64,000 nucleotides of DNA from JBMONI01 sp049324575 (GTDB lineage: Bacteria > Omnitrophota > Omnitrophia > Omnitrophales > Aquincolibacteriaceae): assembly GCA_049324575.1 (NCBI GenBank), contig JBMONI010000024.1, forward strand, positions 124,001 through 188,000, read 5' to 3'. The notes beneath the pieces were generated by a model. That model had not been told where the DNA came from and searched no databases. It saw nothing but the letters and a program-made list of their open reading frames with translations. Below, piece after piece: positions 16,874-25,525 of the stretch. Position numbers and translations under genes: made by a program. Position 1 is the first letter of the stretch, and every line of letters begins with the position of its first letter.

Positions 16874-17935
16874 TTAGGCGCCTTTTTTTATTTCATCCGG
16901 AATAACGAGATCCAGCCCTTTTTTCCGGCCCCATGCAGCTTCGACGGCGATTCGGCTCAGGGCAGACCGCAGGAAATTGAACAAATATTCTACGGTCATG
17001 CCGAAAAGAAGGCCGGAACTTACGGCCAGAACCGCCAAAAAAGCCCTTGAGTCGAATAATTTGTCCCAGAGGTAGAGGAAAGCCTGATGGGTCAGATAAA
17101 CAGCCAACGTATACCGGCCGAGAAAATTCATTCCCTGTTTGAGCCATCGCCCCAAAAGGATTCCGTCCAGTAAATAGAAGAGTTCCGCAAGAAACAAGAT
17201 CAACCCGAAATAGAGCGGCAACATCAATCCGCGCGCGCGGTTCTCATTCTGAAAGAGCCAAGGCACCTCGGGCCAGCACAGATAGACCACGATCAGGATC
17301 CCCGCTCCGATCATCCATCCGAACAAACGGTATTGCTCCAGTGACCTAATCTTGGTAAGAAGCGGCCGCATGCCGTAAAATCCCGCCGCTAAGTAAAAGA
17401 ACCAAGAGAGAACAAAAATGGTTTCAAAGCGGTCCATGAAATAATGCGTCACCAAAAACGAGGTCTGAGAGATCAATGCAGCGATCAAAACGACATATTC
17501 GCCCCGGGACCGTCCCGCCCCTTTGAGGAACACATAGAACACGATGAGTATCTGCACATGCAGACCCAGATACCAGACATCTCCGAGGTAAGGGTTTTTA
17601 ACAAACATGAAATAGGGATTCAGAAGAACGGGCAAGACCGATCGATCGAGTTTTTCATGGAGAAGCCCAAAAATAAGATCAATCAAAAAAATGCCCATCG
17701 CGTAAATAAAAACCAGATAGGCCAATTTACTCATAAGTTTTTTGAAAGTGAACGCATACCCCGGGATCGAATAGACCGCCGCAGTGACCAGAACGAAAAC
17801 ATTGACCGACCAAATGACGAGATGCTCCGGCACGATCTCCATATGATCCAGGATCACGGCCAAGATCGCCCAAGCCTTCAGCCAATCGACGATTTCAAAT
17901 CGGAGGCTATGAGATTTGGGGGCTTTTGACATCAT
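16874..17935 (-). CDS. Acyltransferase-3 family membrane protein (OafA-like)
   Basis: A 353-residue polytopic membrane protein with about ten hydrophobic helices. The N-terminus has WLKAWAILAVILDHME, matching the family signature R/K-x10-H in which a conserved His near the first helix takes part in acyl transfer. Members O-acetylate or otherwise acylate sugars of exopolysaccharides and O-antigens. It lacks a C-terminal SGNH domain. GGGGGAG precedes the first of two adjacent ATGs. It stands 32 bp before the NRPS gene in the acylation operon. The acyl group is unknown. Confidence 0.82.
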   Translation of the reverse strand: MMSKAPKSHSLRFEIVDWLKAWAILAVILDHMEIVPEHLVIWSVNVFVLVTAAVYSIPGYAFTFKKLMSKLAYLVFIYAMGIFLIDLIFGLLHEKLDRSVLPVLLNPYFMFVKNPYLGDVWYLGLHVQILIVFYVFLKGAGRSRGEYVVLIAALISQTSFLVTHYFMDRFETIFVLSWFFYLAAGFYGMRPLLTKIRSLEQYRLFGWMIGAGILIVVYLCWPEVPWLFQNENRARGLMLPLYFGLILFLAELFYLLDGILLGRWLKQGMNFLGRYTLAVYLTHQAFLYLWDKLFDSRAFLAVLAVSSGLLFGMTVEYLFNFLRSALSRIAVEAAWGRKKGLDLVIPDEIKKGA

Positions 17936-18049
17936 GAGGGGCTCCCCCCTGGGGCTTGCTTCCGCAGAACCCCACTTTGGGACAATGCAAGAAGAGAAGC
18001 TATCAAACGCCGCTTTTTGACGGCATCCAAGAGGACGCTTGTGAATGGT

Positions 18050-19219
18050 TCAGCCATAGAGGGGCCTTTCGGAAGACGTCTCCTGGGAAGCCAAGACCCC
18101 AAGCCCTGGAACGAAATCGGAAGGAGGCATCGCCGGAGCCATGAGTTTTTTAAGAAGGGAATCTTTCTGCGCCATCGCTTTCACGATCCGGGCCGAGACC
18201 TCCCCTCCGTCATGTTCCCCGTCATGGAACTCCTCGTCAACCCCCGAGAGAATCTCCGGGTTTTTAAAGTCGAAGAAGCTGAACCCGTATTTCTTAAACA
18301 GCGGCTTTAAGACAGGCTCCAGTCGCCCCAAAAAAGCATCGTCCTGACCTTTCAGCCGAAGTGCCTTATAAACCGCCGGGGCATACGGCGGCACATACCC
18401 GATCACATGGACTTTCATCCGTCGGGCCTGCGCCAGGAATCTTTCAAGCTCCGCGAGACTGCTCTCGGAAATTTCGGAAGCCGGGACATAAACATCACGC
18501 CCCATTCGAACATTCTCGAGATCTTCTTTGAACGACTCATCGGCTGGAGCGTGGATCTCCGTTTTCCGGGCATCAAAAAAATCCTGATATAAATAGCTGC
18601 CGTCGTTGAGGAAACCGTTGTTTTTGGCTTTTGCGATCAACCCGATCCTTTCGATCCCCGGGGTTTGCCGGCGAAGCATCCCGAGTTCAAACGCGCCCCG
18701 GGCAAGATCCCAATAAACATCTTTCCATCTTTTTCCAAGTACAAGCAGCCATTCTTTATAGCGAGGAGGTTCATAATAGATCGGAAAACTCGAAGACCAA
18801 ACCCACCCCGGGTTGAAGAAATTCGGATCCAAGCCCATCAGAAGAATTTTGGGCCTTGCTTTTTCCGGCAACGCCTCCAGGAATATGCGGAAATGCTTCA
18901 TTTCAGAAACGCCGCGCGCTCCGTTGTAAAAGGGAACCCGAAAAAAAGTCTGGCGAAGCATCATGACCCGCGAACTTCCGAGCGCCAGGATATCGGCCCC
19001 CCGGTGTTGGGCGGATTTATATTTGATATATCCCCAGGGATCGTTATAAGCGGGACAGATCATATAAGGACGCTCGTTCTTTTCTTGAAGCTCCATGACC
19101 TTTCGAGTAGAAGTAAATTCGCCCGCCCGTCCCATCACATAAGCCGGAAAGGCGAGAACGAGAACGATCGGGAGGGAAAAAACCGCTAATCTGAAAGTCA
19201 ATCTGTAAACCGGCGCCAT
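18050..19219 (-). CDS. SGNH-like membrane-anchored partner of the MBOAT (DltD/AlgX-like)
   Basis: A 389-residue protein with one N-terminal membrane anchor (about 10-30) and a periplasmic domain. The block ILALGSSRVMML around residue 80 resembles the GDS-like nucleophile region of SGNH/DltD-type proteins. VDEEFHDGEHDGG near 325-337 could provide the Asp-x-x-His pair. Such proteins act outside the membrane with MBOAT transferases, as DltD with DltB and AlgJ/AlgX with AlgI. It follows the MBOAT gene by 12 bp. Catalysis is inferred: the exact Ser, Asp and His need structural alignment. Confidence 0.72.
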   Translation of the reverse strand: MAPVYRLTFRLAVFSLPIVLVLAFPAYVMGRAGEFTSTRKVMELQEKNERPYMICPAYNDPWGYIKYKSAQHRGADILALGSSRVMMLRQTFFRVPFYNGARGVSEMKHFRIFLEALPEKARPKILLMGLDPNFFNPGWVWSSSFPIYYEPPRYKEWLLVLGKRWKDVYWDLARGAFELGMLRRQTPGIERIGLIAKAKNNGFLNDGSYLYQDFFDARKTEIHAPADESFKEDLENVRMGRDVYVPASEISESSLAELERFLAQARRMKVHVIGYVPPYAPAVYKALRLKGQDDAFLGRLEPVLKPLFKKYGFSFFDFKNPEILSGVDEEFHDGEHDGGEVSARIVKAMAQKDSLLKKLMAPAMPPSDFVPGLGVLASQETSSERPLYG

Positions 19220-19231
19220 GACGCTTTCTCC

Positions 19232-20671
19232 TCAGAACTTGAAATAAATAAAATCTTTCGTTGAGAACTGCCCCAGAGCCAGGATCGCCCCCGTTAACGC
19301 ATAATAAGCCGCCCACCGGAAGATCGGAAACGTCCCTTGAAAGATCTTTTGGATTTTCGCCCGGCTTTGTAAAAAATGGATCGCCTCCATGAAGAGGATC
19401 CCAAGTCCGACGATCACAATGTCTTTTTTTCCAAAAAAAGCACTGCTCGCCATGGAAAAATTCAGCACCGCTATGTTGCGGATCATGGCCCATGCCTGCT
19501 CCAGGGTCTCCGCCCTGAAAAAGATCATGGCGAAGGCGACCAGATGAAAAACTCCCAGCGGCGCCCCGATTTTTCGAATCGAGGCCAAAGCTGGATGTTT
19601 TTTGAAAAAGATTTCCCTGCCCTTTGAAGTCATGACCGAAACGATCAGGTAAATCCCATGGATAATCCCGAAGGCCAGGAAGGTCGTCCGCGCCCCATGC
19701 CAAATGCCGATCAAGACCATATTGATCATCAGGGCCAATGCGAGACCGGTTTGCCCGTGGTCTCGCAAGGCCATCCGGAGCGGATTGAAAACATAATCCC
19801 CCAGCCACTGCGTCAGGGTCATATGCCATCGGCGCCAGTATTGCTGAATATTAGGCGCAAAAAACGGAAGATCGAAATTTTTTGGTGAATCAATGCCGAA
19901 TAATTTGGCGCTCCCCCGTGCGATATCCGTCAATCCTGAAAAATCAGCGTAAAGCTGGAAAACATAGGCATAACAAGCCCAAAGGAGTGTAAGGCTGTTG
20001 AAGGAGGCCGGATTCCCGTAGACTCCATCGACGAAAATCGCCAGCCGGTCCGCGATCACCAGTTTTTTGAAAAATCCGAATAAAAGAAGCCGCATGCCCG
20101 AGAGAAGCGTGTCGTAAGAAACCGGAAGAGGCGTCTTGATCTGCGGAAGGAAGCTCACCGCCCTTTGGATAGGGCCGCTCAAGATCTGGGGAAAGAATGC
20201 CACATAAACCGCGAAAGCCGCAAAATCCTTTTCGGCCGGGGCCTTCTCCCAGTAAACATCCACTACATAGCTGATGATCTTGAAAAGGTAATACGAGATA
20301 CCCACAGGAACCGCGATCCGCATGATCGCGGGCGAAAACACCCCCTGAAGCCGGGGGATCGATTCGCCAAGCGCATAGAGGCAAGGTTCCAAATATTTGA
20401 AAAAACAAAGAGTGAGAACAAAAAGCAGGACCGCCCCCCGCACCCTCCGGGATTTCCCCTTTTCGTTCGAAGCGGCCTCGATCTGCCGTGCGGCAAGATA
20501 GGCAAGTCCGGTCATCGCTAAAAGCAAAACCGCATAGGGAAGGCTCCACATCGCATAGAAGACATAGGAAACGAAAAGAAGATAATATTTCCGGAAAGCG
20601 AGCGGTGCGAGGTGAAAACCCAGGAAAACCCCGCCAAAGAACACAATAAATTCCACTGAAACGAATTGCAT
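19232..20671 (-). CDS. MBOAT-family O-acyltransferase (AlgI/DltB-like)
   Basis: A 479-residue polytopic membrane enzyme that moves acyl groups across the inner membrane to an exported acceptor. Both conserved MBOAT histidines are visible: His283 in RRWHMTLTQWLGDY and the catalytic His325 in IGIWHGART. The upstream FPQILSGPI and YADFSGLTDIARG blocks match AlgI. In alginate the donor is unknown; in Dlt it is a carrier-protein thioester. Here an acyl carrier protein gene stands just upstream. AAGGCGG lies ahead of the ATG. Function as polysaccharide O-acyltransferase is well supported by family and operon; the group moved is not known. Confidence 0.92.
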   Translation of the reverse strand: MQFVSVEFIVFFGGVFLGFHLAPLAFRKYYLLFVSYVFYAMWSLPYAVLLLAMTGLAYLAARQIEAASNEKGKSRRVRGAVLLFVLTLCFFKYLEPCLYALGESIPRLQGVFSPAIMRIAVPVGISYYLFKIISYVVDVYWEKAPAEKDFAAFAVYVAFFPQILSGPIQRAVSFLPQIKTPLPVSYDTLLSGMRLLLFGFFKKLVIADRLAIFVDGVYGNPASFNSLTLLWACYAYVFQLYADFSGLTDIARGSAKLFGIDSPKNFDLPFFAPNIQQYWRRWHMTLTQWLGDYVFNPLRMALRDHGQTGLALALMINMVLIGIWHGARTTFLAFGIIHGIYLIVSVMTSKGREIFFKKHPALASIRKIGAPLGVFHLVAFAMIFFRAETLEQAWAMIRNIAVLNFSMASSAFFGKKDIVIVGLGILFMEAIHFLQSRAKIQKIFQGTFPIFRWAAYYALTGAILALGQFSTKDFIYFKF

Positions 20672-20708
20672 ATTGCCGCCTTCTCAACCGAAGAGACCCC
20701 CCTAGGGG

Positions 20709-20972
20709 CTAAAAGCTGCTCCCTCCCGTGCTGTTTTTTTTCTTGCCGATCAAATCGATCATTTCGCCCACGTTTTTCAGGGAATTCACTTCCTTGGTCG
20801 TAAAACGGACGCCGAAGGTCTTCTCGACGGAAACAATGAGCGTCACGTGATTGAGAGAATCCCAATCCTTCACATCGGACGCCGTCATGTCATCCCGGAC
20901 CGCGATGGACTTATCCTCGAAGACGTCCTGGAAGACTTGATTCAGATTTTGTTGAATCTCCTCTCGGTCCAC
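20709..20972 (-). CDS. Acyl carrier protein
   Basis: An 87-residue carrier protein of four predicted helices with the phosphopantetheine site DWDSLNH (Ser39). The C-terminal KKKNSTGGSSF tail is longer than in fatty-acid ACPs, and no fatty-acid genes are nearby, so it is probably dedicated. It lies between the FkbH-like gene (15 bp) and the MBOAT gene (37 bp), an arrangement that suggests FkbH loads it and MBOAT unloads it. The start is GTG, with AGGAGGG 8 bases upstream. The downstream phosphopantetheinyl transferase probably converts it to the holo form. Confidence 0.93.
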   Translation of the reverse strand: MDREEIQQNLNQVFQDVFEDKSIAVRDDMTASDVKDWDSLNHVTLIVSVEKTFGVRFTTKEVNSLKNVGEMIDLIGKKKNSTGGSSF

Positions 20973-20987
20973 GGAAATTCCCTCCTG

Positions 20988-22820
20988 TCAGGATGTTTTC
21001 CCGCTCGGTTCAGCCGAAGGCTCGAGAACTCCATTTTGCTCTCCGCCTTCCATCTCATCCGCCCGCATAAAGACCTCCCGCGGCTGATAGGCCGCGGTTT
21101 CAAGGCTCCACTCCGCGCCGCCATCGGGCAAGTCCCCCGTTTTAACAAAACCGAAACGACCATAGAAATCTCGAACCATCTGATTCTTTTCCGTCGGCCG
21201 GTAGGCGCCCCGGACGATTTTACATTCCCGTTTGGCCGCAATTTCAAAAACCGAATTCATGGTGAATTCCTCCACTCCGCGGGCTAAAACGCGGCAACTC
21301 ATCAGCCACTCCTCGATCTCCATTCGATCCCCCTCGATCCTCAACACAACGGTTGAAATGAGCCCGTAGTCCCCGTATTTGTCCCGCAATTTGACGTAAA
21401 AAGGAAAATGTCCCGCTTCGTCCGCCATGAATGCCTCGCATTCGGTTTGATTGAACCGCCGAGTCATGAGATTAAACTGGTTGCTTCGTTGCATCAGTTG
21501 AACAATGCGGGGAAGATTGAACGAATCAAATCGCGTCAGGGTGATCTTCATTTCAAGCGAACGAAGATATTCCCGGGGGTCCGAAAATTTCATGCTTAAG
21601 AGTTTCCGCTCGGCTTCTTCCCGGTACATGGCCGTGCGATCTTTATCCATTTCGCTGGCCGAGGTCGTTTCGAAAAGGTTCAATTCCGAAATCGCACGGA
21701 CATAAAGCCCCGGATCTTCGGGAAGTGCGGGAACAATGATCTGAGGCAATTGTTCTTTCACCACCTGACGCTCGAAGGGAGAGTCGTCCAGGAAGACCAT
21801 CGAATCGTACCCGATGTTCAGGATCTCGCGGATCTGCTTGATGTTTTCCGCTTTGTTCTGCCAATTGGCAATAAAAACCGCGAAGTCCTCCAGTTTAAGC
21901 ACCATCTCCGGGTGCTTTTGGAATGGAAGCATAGCCTTTTCGGGGTCATTTTTGCTGCACACCGCTAAAAGAACCCCCCGTTCTTTCAGTTCCAGAAGGT
22001 AATGCTGGAGGGATTCAAAAGCCTCCCCATCTTCAAAATGCCCGAGCCGGATCCCGTCCAGGCCGTCATCTCCGATAATGCCTCCCCAAAGAGTATTATC
22101 CAGGTCGGTCACAACGCATTTGACCCCTATCCCTCGGACGGCCAGAACAATATCCACGATATTCTGGGCAACAAACGGAAGAAACTCGTAGGCGCACAAA
22201 GCCTTTGCAAGCATCCACATCTTCTCATCGAACCAATGCTTCCGGCCGACATAGGACGCGAGGCCCTCGAGATCGTTCACAAAATAATCCGTGACTGTTT
22301 TTGAAGTCTCGACGATCCGCCGGTTCATTTCCTGGACGGAAGCATAAAAAGACCGCTCGACCTTCAGGTCATGATTTCCGAAAAATCTTTCATACGGAAG
22401 AACAAAGTTACTTTGCAGGATAGCCGCTTTCGTATTCCCCCGAAGAGCGGCCCCGACCCCCTCCAGCCGTGCCGCTTCCGTTTCGGCAAAATATTTTTTT
22501 TCGTCGGTTCTTCCGCCATAATATTTCTTTCGTAAATTCCAGGTCGTAGGAAGAAGGACCACGAAATCCGGCTGGAAACGATAGAGCTGGGAATCGGGGT
22601 TCAAAGCCTCCGCTTCCGTCGTGTCATATCCCGACTCATAGACCTCGACCCCGTATCCGTGACGGGCCAAGAGCACCCGAAGCAGGATCGCAAGGTGCTG
22701 ATAGGAGCAGTCCCCGAGCAGGGCCAATCTCAAGCGTTTTTTCAGGCCTGTCGTATCGAGTCCGCGAGATTCGCGGAGCAATTTCGCATAATCCAACTCT
22801 TGAGGCCCATACCTTAACAT
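20988..22820 (-). CDS. FkbH-like HAD/GNAT enzyme, probable glyceryl- or acyl-carrier loading
   Basis: About 610 residues in three parts. The N-terminal half is SGNH-like (LALLGDCSYQHL). The central HAD-IIIC domain has the nucleophile motif VVTDLDNTLWGG and later VFLDDSPFERQ. The C-terminal GNAT-like domain ends in FYGRFGFVKTGD. This is the FkbH architecture; characterised FkbH proteins take 1,3-bisphosphoglycerate, dephosphorylate it and load glyceryl onto a carrier protein. The ACP gene follows 15 bp downstream. The start is unsure: ATG 22820 fits family length better than ATG 22895, and neither has a clear ribosome-binding site. That it makes glyceryl-ACP here is inference. Confidence 0.87.
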   Translation of the reverse strand: MLRYGPQELDYAKLLRESRGLDTTGLKKRLRLALLGDCSYQHLAILLRVLLARHGYGVEVYESGYDTTEAEALNPDSQLYRFQPDFVVLLPTTWNLRKKYYGGRTDEKKYFAETEAARLEGVGAALRGNTKAAILQSNFVLPYERFFGNHDLKVERSFYASVQEMNRRIVETSKTVTDYFVNDLEGLASYVGRKHWFDEKMWMLAKALCAYEFLPFVAQNIVDIVLAVRGIGVKCVVTDLDNTLWGGIIGDDGLDGIRLGHFEDGEAFESLQHYLLELKERGVLLAVCSKNDPEKAMLPFQKHPEMVLKLEDFAVFIANWQNKAENIKQIREILNIGYDSMVFLDDSPFERQVVKEQLPQIIVPALPEDPGLYVRAISELNLFETTSASEMDKDRTAMYREEAERKLLSMKFSDPREYLRSLEMKITLTRFDSFNLPRIVQLMQRSNQFNLMTRRFNQTECEAFMADEAGHFPFYVKLRDKYGDYGLISTVVLRIEGDRMEIEEWLMSCRVLARGVEEFTMNSVFEIAAKRECKIVRGAYRPTEKNQMVRDFYGRFGFVKTGDLPDGGAEWSLETAAYQPREVFMRADEMEGGEQNGVLEPSAEPSGKTS

Positions 22821-23169
22821 GGCGGCAGAATAAGACGATCCTCGCGCCGCCGCTATACGGCGATCTCCTATTATGCTGTCAGAGAAAACCCTCATTAATG
22901 AAAGACACGTTTTACGCCGTCACAAGGCCATCCTTTTAAAAACATCCCTTGAAGCAATTCTGAGATCTCCGGCCCGATCGTCCCAAACGAAGTCTTCCCC
23001 AGGATCCAGTTCCCAGTCGATCTTTGGACCCAATCGCAAGTCTCCAGGACAGGTTTTCAGGTTTCCCCTGATTTCCTCTTAAGCCCCGTTCGTCCAATCT
23101 ATACAAGGCAGACGGATAGGAGTCCCGGAAGGCTCTGGAAACAGACCTTTTCAAGAGCGCTGAACCGCC
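22821..23169. promoter_or_regulatory. Divergent control region between acylation operon and GT2 operon
   Basis: About 350 bp (274 if the FkbH start is 22895) with no other gene. It must contain promoters for both directions. On the plus strand tandem AGGTTTTC/AGGTTTCC elements and the TCAGG-N5-CCTGA repeat at 23055-23071 match the site in front of the cold-shock gene. I could not place convincing -35/-10 pairs, which fits activator-dependent promoters but proves nothing. Confidence 0.4.
23055..23071 (+). promoter_or_regulatory. Candidate operator, inverted repeat TCAGG-N5-CCTGA (second copy)
   Basis: The site reads TTTCAGGTTTCCCCTGA, about 100 bp before the GT2 start, and is preceded by CAGGTTTTC in direct repeat. 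It agrees at 15 of 17 positions with the copy at 10704-10688 (minus strand), which also faces a polysaccharide transcription unit. Spacing and orientation agree between the copies, supporting a real protein-binding element. Confidence 0.4.
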
Positions 23170-24216
23170 ATGAAAAAACACGAAACCGCCATTACGATTG
23201 GAATTCCCGCCTATCAACGCCCTGAATACACGCGCCTAGCCGTCGAAAGTTGTCTTAACCAGAATTATTCCAATTACAACATCCTTCTCCAGGATGATTC
23301 TCCCGATGGAGAACTGGCCGAACTCCTGAGAGGATTTTCAAGCCCCCGGTTCGCCTACGCCCACAATCCACAAAGACTGGGTCTCGCCCGGAACGCTAAT
23401 GTGATCCTTGAAAAAGCACGCGGAACCTGGATGCTCTTCCTTGCGAATGATGACCTTTTGGAACCGGGATACCTAGCCGCTTTGAATGATATCATTTCAA
23501 AATACCCGGAAGCCGCGTTGATCCGCACACGATACCGGCTCATAAGCACCCGCGGACAGTCGCTCCGGCTGGACAGAAAAAACCCGTTCCGGGAAGACGC
23601 CCTCGGATTCTTAGAACATTTGTTTCTCCCCTTGACGGACTCCTCGCTCATGAATATCTCCGCCGTGGCCTTCCCCACCGAGAATTTCCGGAAGATCGGA
23701 GGATTCAAGGACCTCCACGGGGGCCATCACATCGATCGTTTGGCCTGGGCCGGGCTTGCCCAATTCGGCGATGTCCTCTGCATCCCTGACCCGCTGGCCC
23801 GTATCCGCGTCCACCCCGGCCAGCTTTCTATCGCACCGGATATTGATTACCCAGCCGCGCTCAGGGCTAACCGTGACATGGAAAACTGTTTTGAAGAAAT
23901 TTTCCGTCGTTTTTCGGCCCGGGATGATCCCGCACGGGGGGTGGAGCATCTTGCACAAGTTCGTTCACGCTTTCAACACTACTGCCGCCGCCAAAACCAG
24001 CGCGCCCTGGATCAAGGCCTCTGCGCCGCGATCGAGACCCGCAAAATCCGCTCCGTGAAGGATCTCAGGACCGCTTTATCGGCCGTCCGGAAACACGGCA
24101 TCCCCTTTTTCCCTTCCCTTCTTTTTTATCAATGCCTTCTTCTCTTACCTTCAGGGCTCCGGACATCTTGTCTAAAAACATTCAAACAAATCAAATTCAA
24201 GAGGTGGTTCACATGA
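23170..24216 (+). CDS. GT2-family glycosyltransferase
   Basis: A 348-residue GT-A-fold transferase. It opens with ITIGIPAYQRPEYTRLAVES, has the nucleotide-binding ILLQDDSPDGE, and the metal-binding Asp pair in MLFLANDDLLEPGYL around residue 100. The C-terminal part is basic and without membrane helices, so it acts in the cytoplasm, probably on the lipid-linked polysaccharide precursor. It is transcribed away from the acylation operon and overlaps the next gene by ATGA. Sugar specificity is not readable. Confidence 0.87.
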   Translation: MKKHETAITIGIPAYQRPEYTRLAVESCLNQNYSNYNILLQDDSPDGELAELLRGFSSPRFAYAHNPQRLGLARNANVILEKARGTWMLFLANDDLLEPGYLAALNDIISKYPEAALIRTRYRLISTRGQSLRLDRKNPFREDALGFLEHLFLPLTDSSLMNISAVAFPTENFRKIGGFKDLHGGHHIDRLAWAGLAQFGDVLCIPDPLARIRVHPGQLSIAPDIDYPAALRANRDMENCFEEIFRRFSARDDPARGVEHLAQVRSRFQHYCRRQNQRALDQGLCAAIETRKIRSVKDLRTALSAVRKHGIPFFPSLLFYQCLLLLPSGLRTSCLKTFKQIKFKRWFT

Positions 24217-25250
24217 TCCGAGAAAAGATCCCCGTCATCCTTTGTTTGGACGTAGAGCCTGACCCTCGCATCCCTAAGATCGCCGCTCGAGACCATTGGG
24301 AGGGATTCGAACGAACTTATCATCTTCTTGCTCCCTTCCGGGCTCGGCTGGAACAGGCCACCGAAAACCCCGTCCATTACTCCTGGTTTTTCCGATTGGA
24401 CCCCCAGATCAAACGCCTCTACGGCCATGCCGCTTGGCTGTTGCATCATTACAGCTCATGGATCCGAAATCTGGAACAATATCAGGACGAGCTCGGGGTC
24501 CATCCCCATACGTTCCGATGGGACCCGCAGGCCGAGGAATGGGTGGCGGAGCATGAGGATCTGGATTACTGCAAGACCTGCGTTCAGATGTCTTTTGACG
24601 AATACCGGGATTTTTTCGGACGGAACTGTACTGCTTACCGCTTTGGAGACCGGTGGACAAGCTCCGAAGCCATCCAATGGTGCGAAGCGAATGGCGCAAA
24701 ATTCGATCTTACCCTCGAACCCGGCCTTGAGCCGAGACCCCACGTGATGCTTCGGGAACGTCACACGGGATCTTTGCCGGACTTTCGAACAGTTCCTCAA
24801 GAACCTTACATTCCATCCCGGAAAGATTTCAGGATCAAGGATACCCAAGGCCGCACCGGGCCAGTCATGATCCCGCTCAGCTGCGCGAAGATCCCGGGAA
24901 TCCTCGGTGCGCTGCATCGTTTCAGCCGAAAAACGCTTCGACAAAAAACCTGCGAACAACCGGTACTTACGCTCAGCCTGGATCTTAAGCCGTGGATCTT
25001 TCGGATCCTGATCGGCGAATTCCTGAAAAGATCCGTACGGCCTTACCTGGCCATGGTCACCCGTGTGGGCTCTGCTTCAAAAACACGCACCGCGGCTTTC
25101 ATGCGGGCGAATCTGGATTCCTTGGTCAATCATCCCCGCGTCCGCGACTTTGTCTTTTCGACCCCCGCGGAGGCCTTTGCCCTTTTAAGAGGTCCTGAAG
25201 AAAAAGACAACGCAGAGATCCAAGTCCGTCCTTCTTTTGCCATGCCTTAA
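24213..25250 (+). CDS. Polysaccharide-deacetylase-like (NodB superfamily) protein, divergent
   Basis: A 345-residue protein. The N-terminal strand IPVILCLDVEPDPR resembles the Asp motif of the NodB (beta/alpha) barrel. ELGVHPHTFRW may hold the metal-binding His pair, and FRTVPQEPYIPS resembles later barrel blocks. No signal peptide is seen, so a cytoplasmic or unusual location is likely. Motifs are imperfect: de-N-acetylase activity is possible but a different role in the same fold is equally open. The ATG at 24213 overlaps the GT2 stop as ATGA and has GAGGTGG upstream; earlier in-frame starts lie within the GT2 gene. Confidence 0.6.
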   Translation: MIREKIPVILCLDVEPDPRIPKIAARDHWEGFERTYHLLAPFRARLEQATENPVHYSWFFRLDPQIKRLYGHAAWLLHHYSSWIRNLEQYQDELGVHPHTFRWDPQAEEWVAEHEDLDYCKTCVQMSFDEYRDFFGRNCTAYRFGDRWTSSEAIQWCEANGAKFDLTLEPGLEPRPHVMLRERHTGSLPDFRTVPQEPYIPSRKDFRIKDTQGRTGPVMIPLSCAKIPGILGALHRFSRKTLRQKTCEQPVLTLSLDLKPWIFRILIGEFLKRSVRPYLAMVTRVGSASKTRTAAFMRANLDSLVNHPRVRDFVFSTPAEAFALLRGPEEKDNAEIQVRPSFAMP

Positions 25251-25260
25251 AAAATTCCAC

Positions 25261-25295
25261 AAAAAGCGCGGCTTATGCAGGAGGCCCGGCTTTTT
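25261..25295 (+). terminator. Intrinsic terminator after the GT2/deacetylase operon
   Basis: AAAAAGC (25261-25267) pairs with GCTTTTT (25289-25295), with a few extra GC pairs around a bulge, 10 bp after the stop codon. The T-run is part of the stem and continues as TTTTTCTC, typical of an intrinsic terminator on the plus strand. Confidence 0.6.
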
Positions 25296-25467
25296 CTCGA
25301 AAATCCCGATCACCAGCAAAAACATCCGATCCCCGTAAGCTATTTTTCAAAATACGGAAGATTTTCAAACTTGGCTAAAATCAGTCGGCTGAAATCAATG
25401 GCGATTTGGAAGAGAGATGCAGCATTGGAACTGGAGACCGGGCGTCCTGAACGCGACGGATAGCAAG
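25296..25467. other. Intergenic region, nothing recognised
   Basis: I see no gene, tRNA or regular repeat in these 172 bp. A 62-codon ORF here has no ribosome-binding site or recognisable content. Confidence 0.3.
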
Positions 25468-25496
25468 AATCCCCCGGTGTCCTCGGGGGATTTTAT
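25468..25496 (+). terminator. Hairpin terminator between deacetylase gene and tRNA-Lys
   Basis: AATCCCCCG (25468-25476) and CGGGGGATT (25484-25492) form a perfect 9-bp stem with a 7-base loop, followed on the plus strand by TTTTAT. On the minus strand the same stem lies 30 bp after the 3' end of tRNA-Lys, with only a weak T-run (ATTCTT), so it may act in both directions. Confidence 0.65.
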
Positions 25497-25525
25497 CTCT
25501 CCTGGTCAGAGATAGACATGAGAAG

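Noticed and set aside
25275..25463. 62-codon plus-strand ORF after the deacetylase gene
   Set aside because: It lies downstream of an intrinsic terminator, lacks a ribosome-binding site, and has no recognisable domain.
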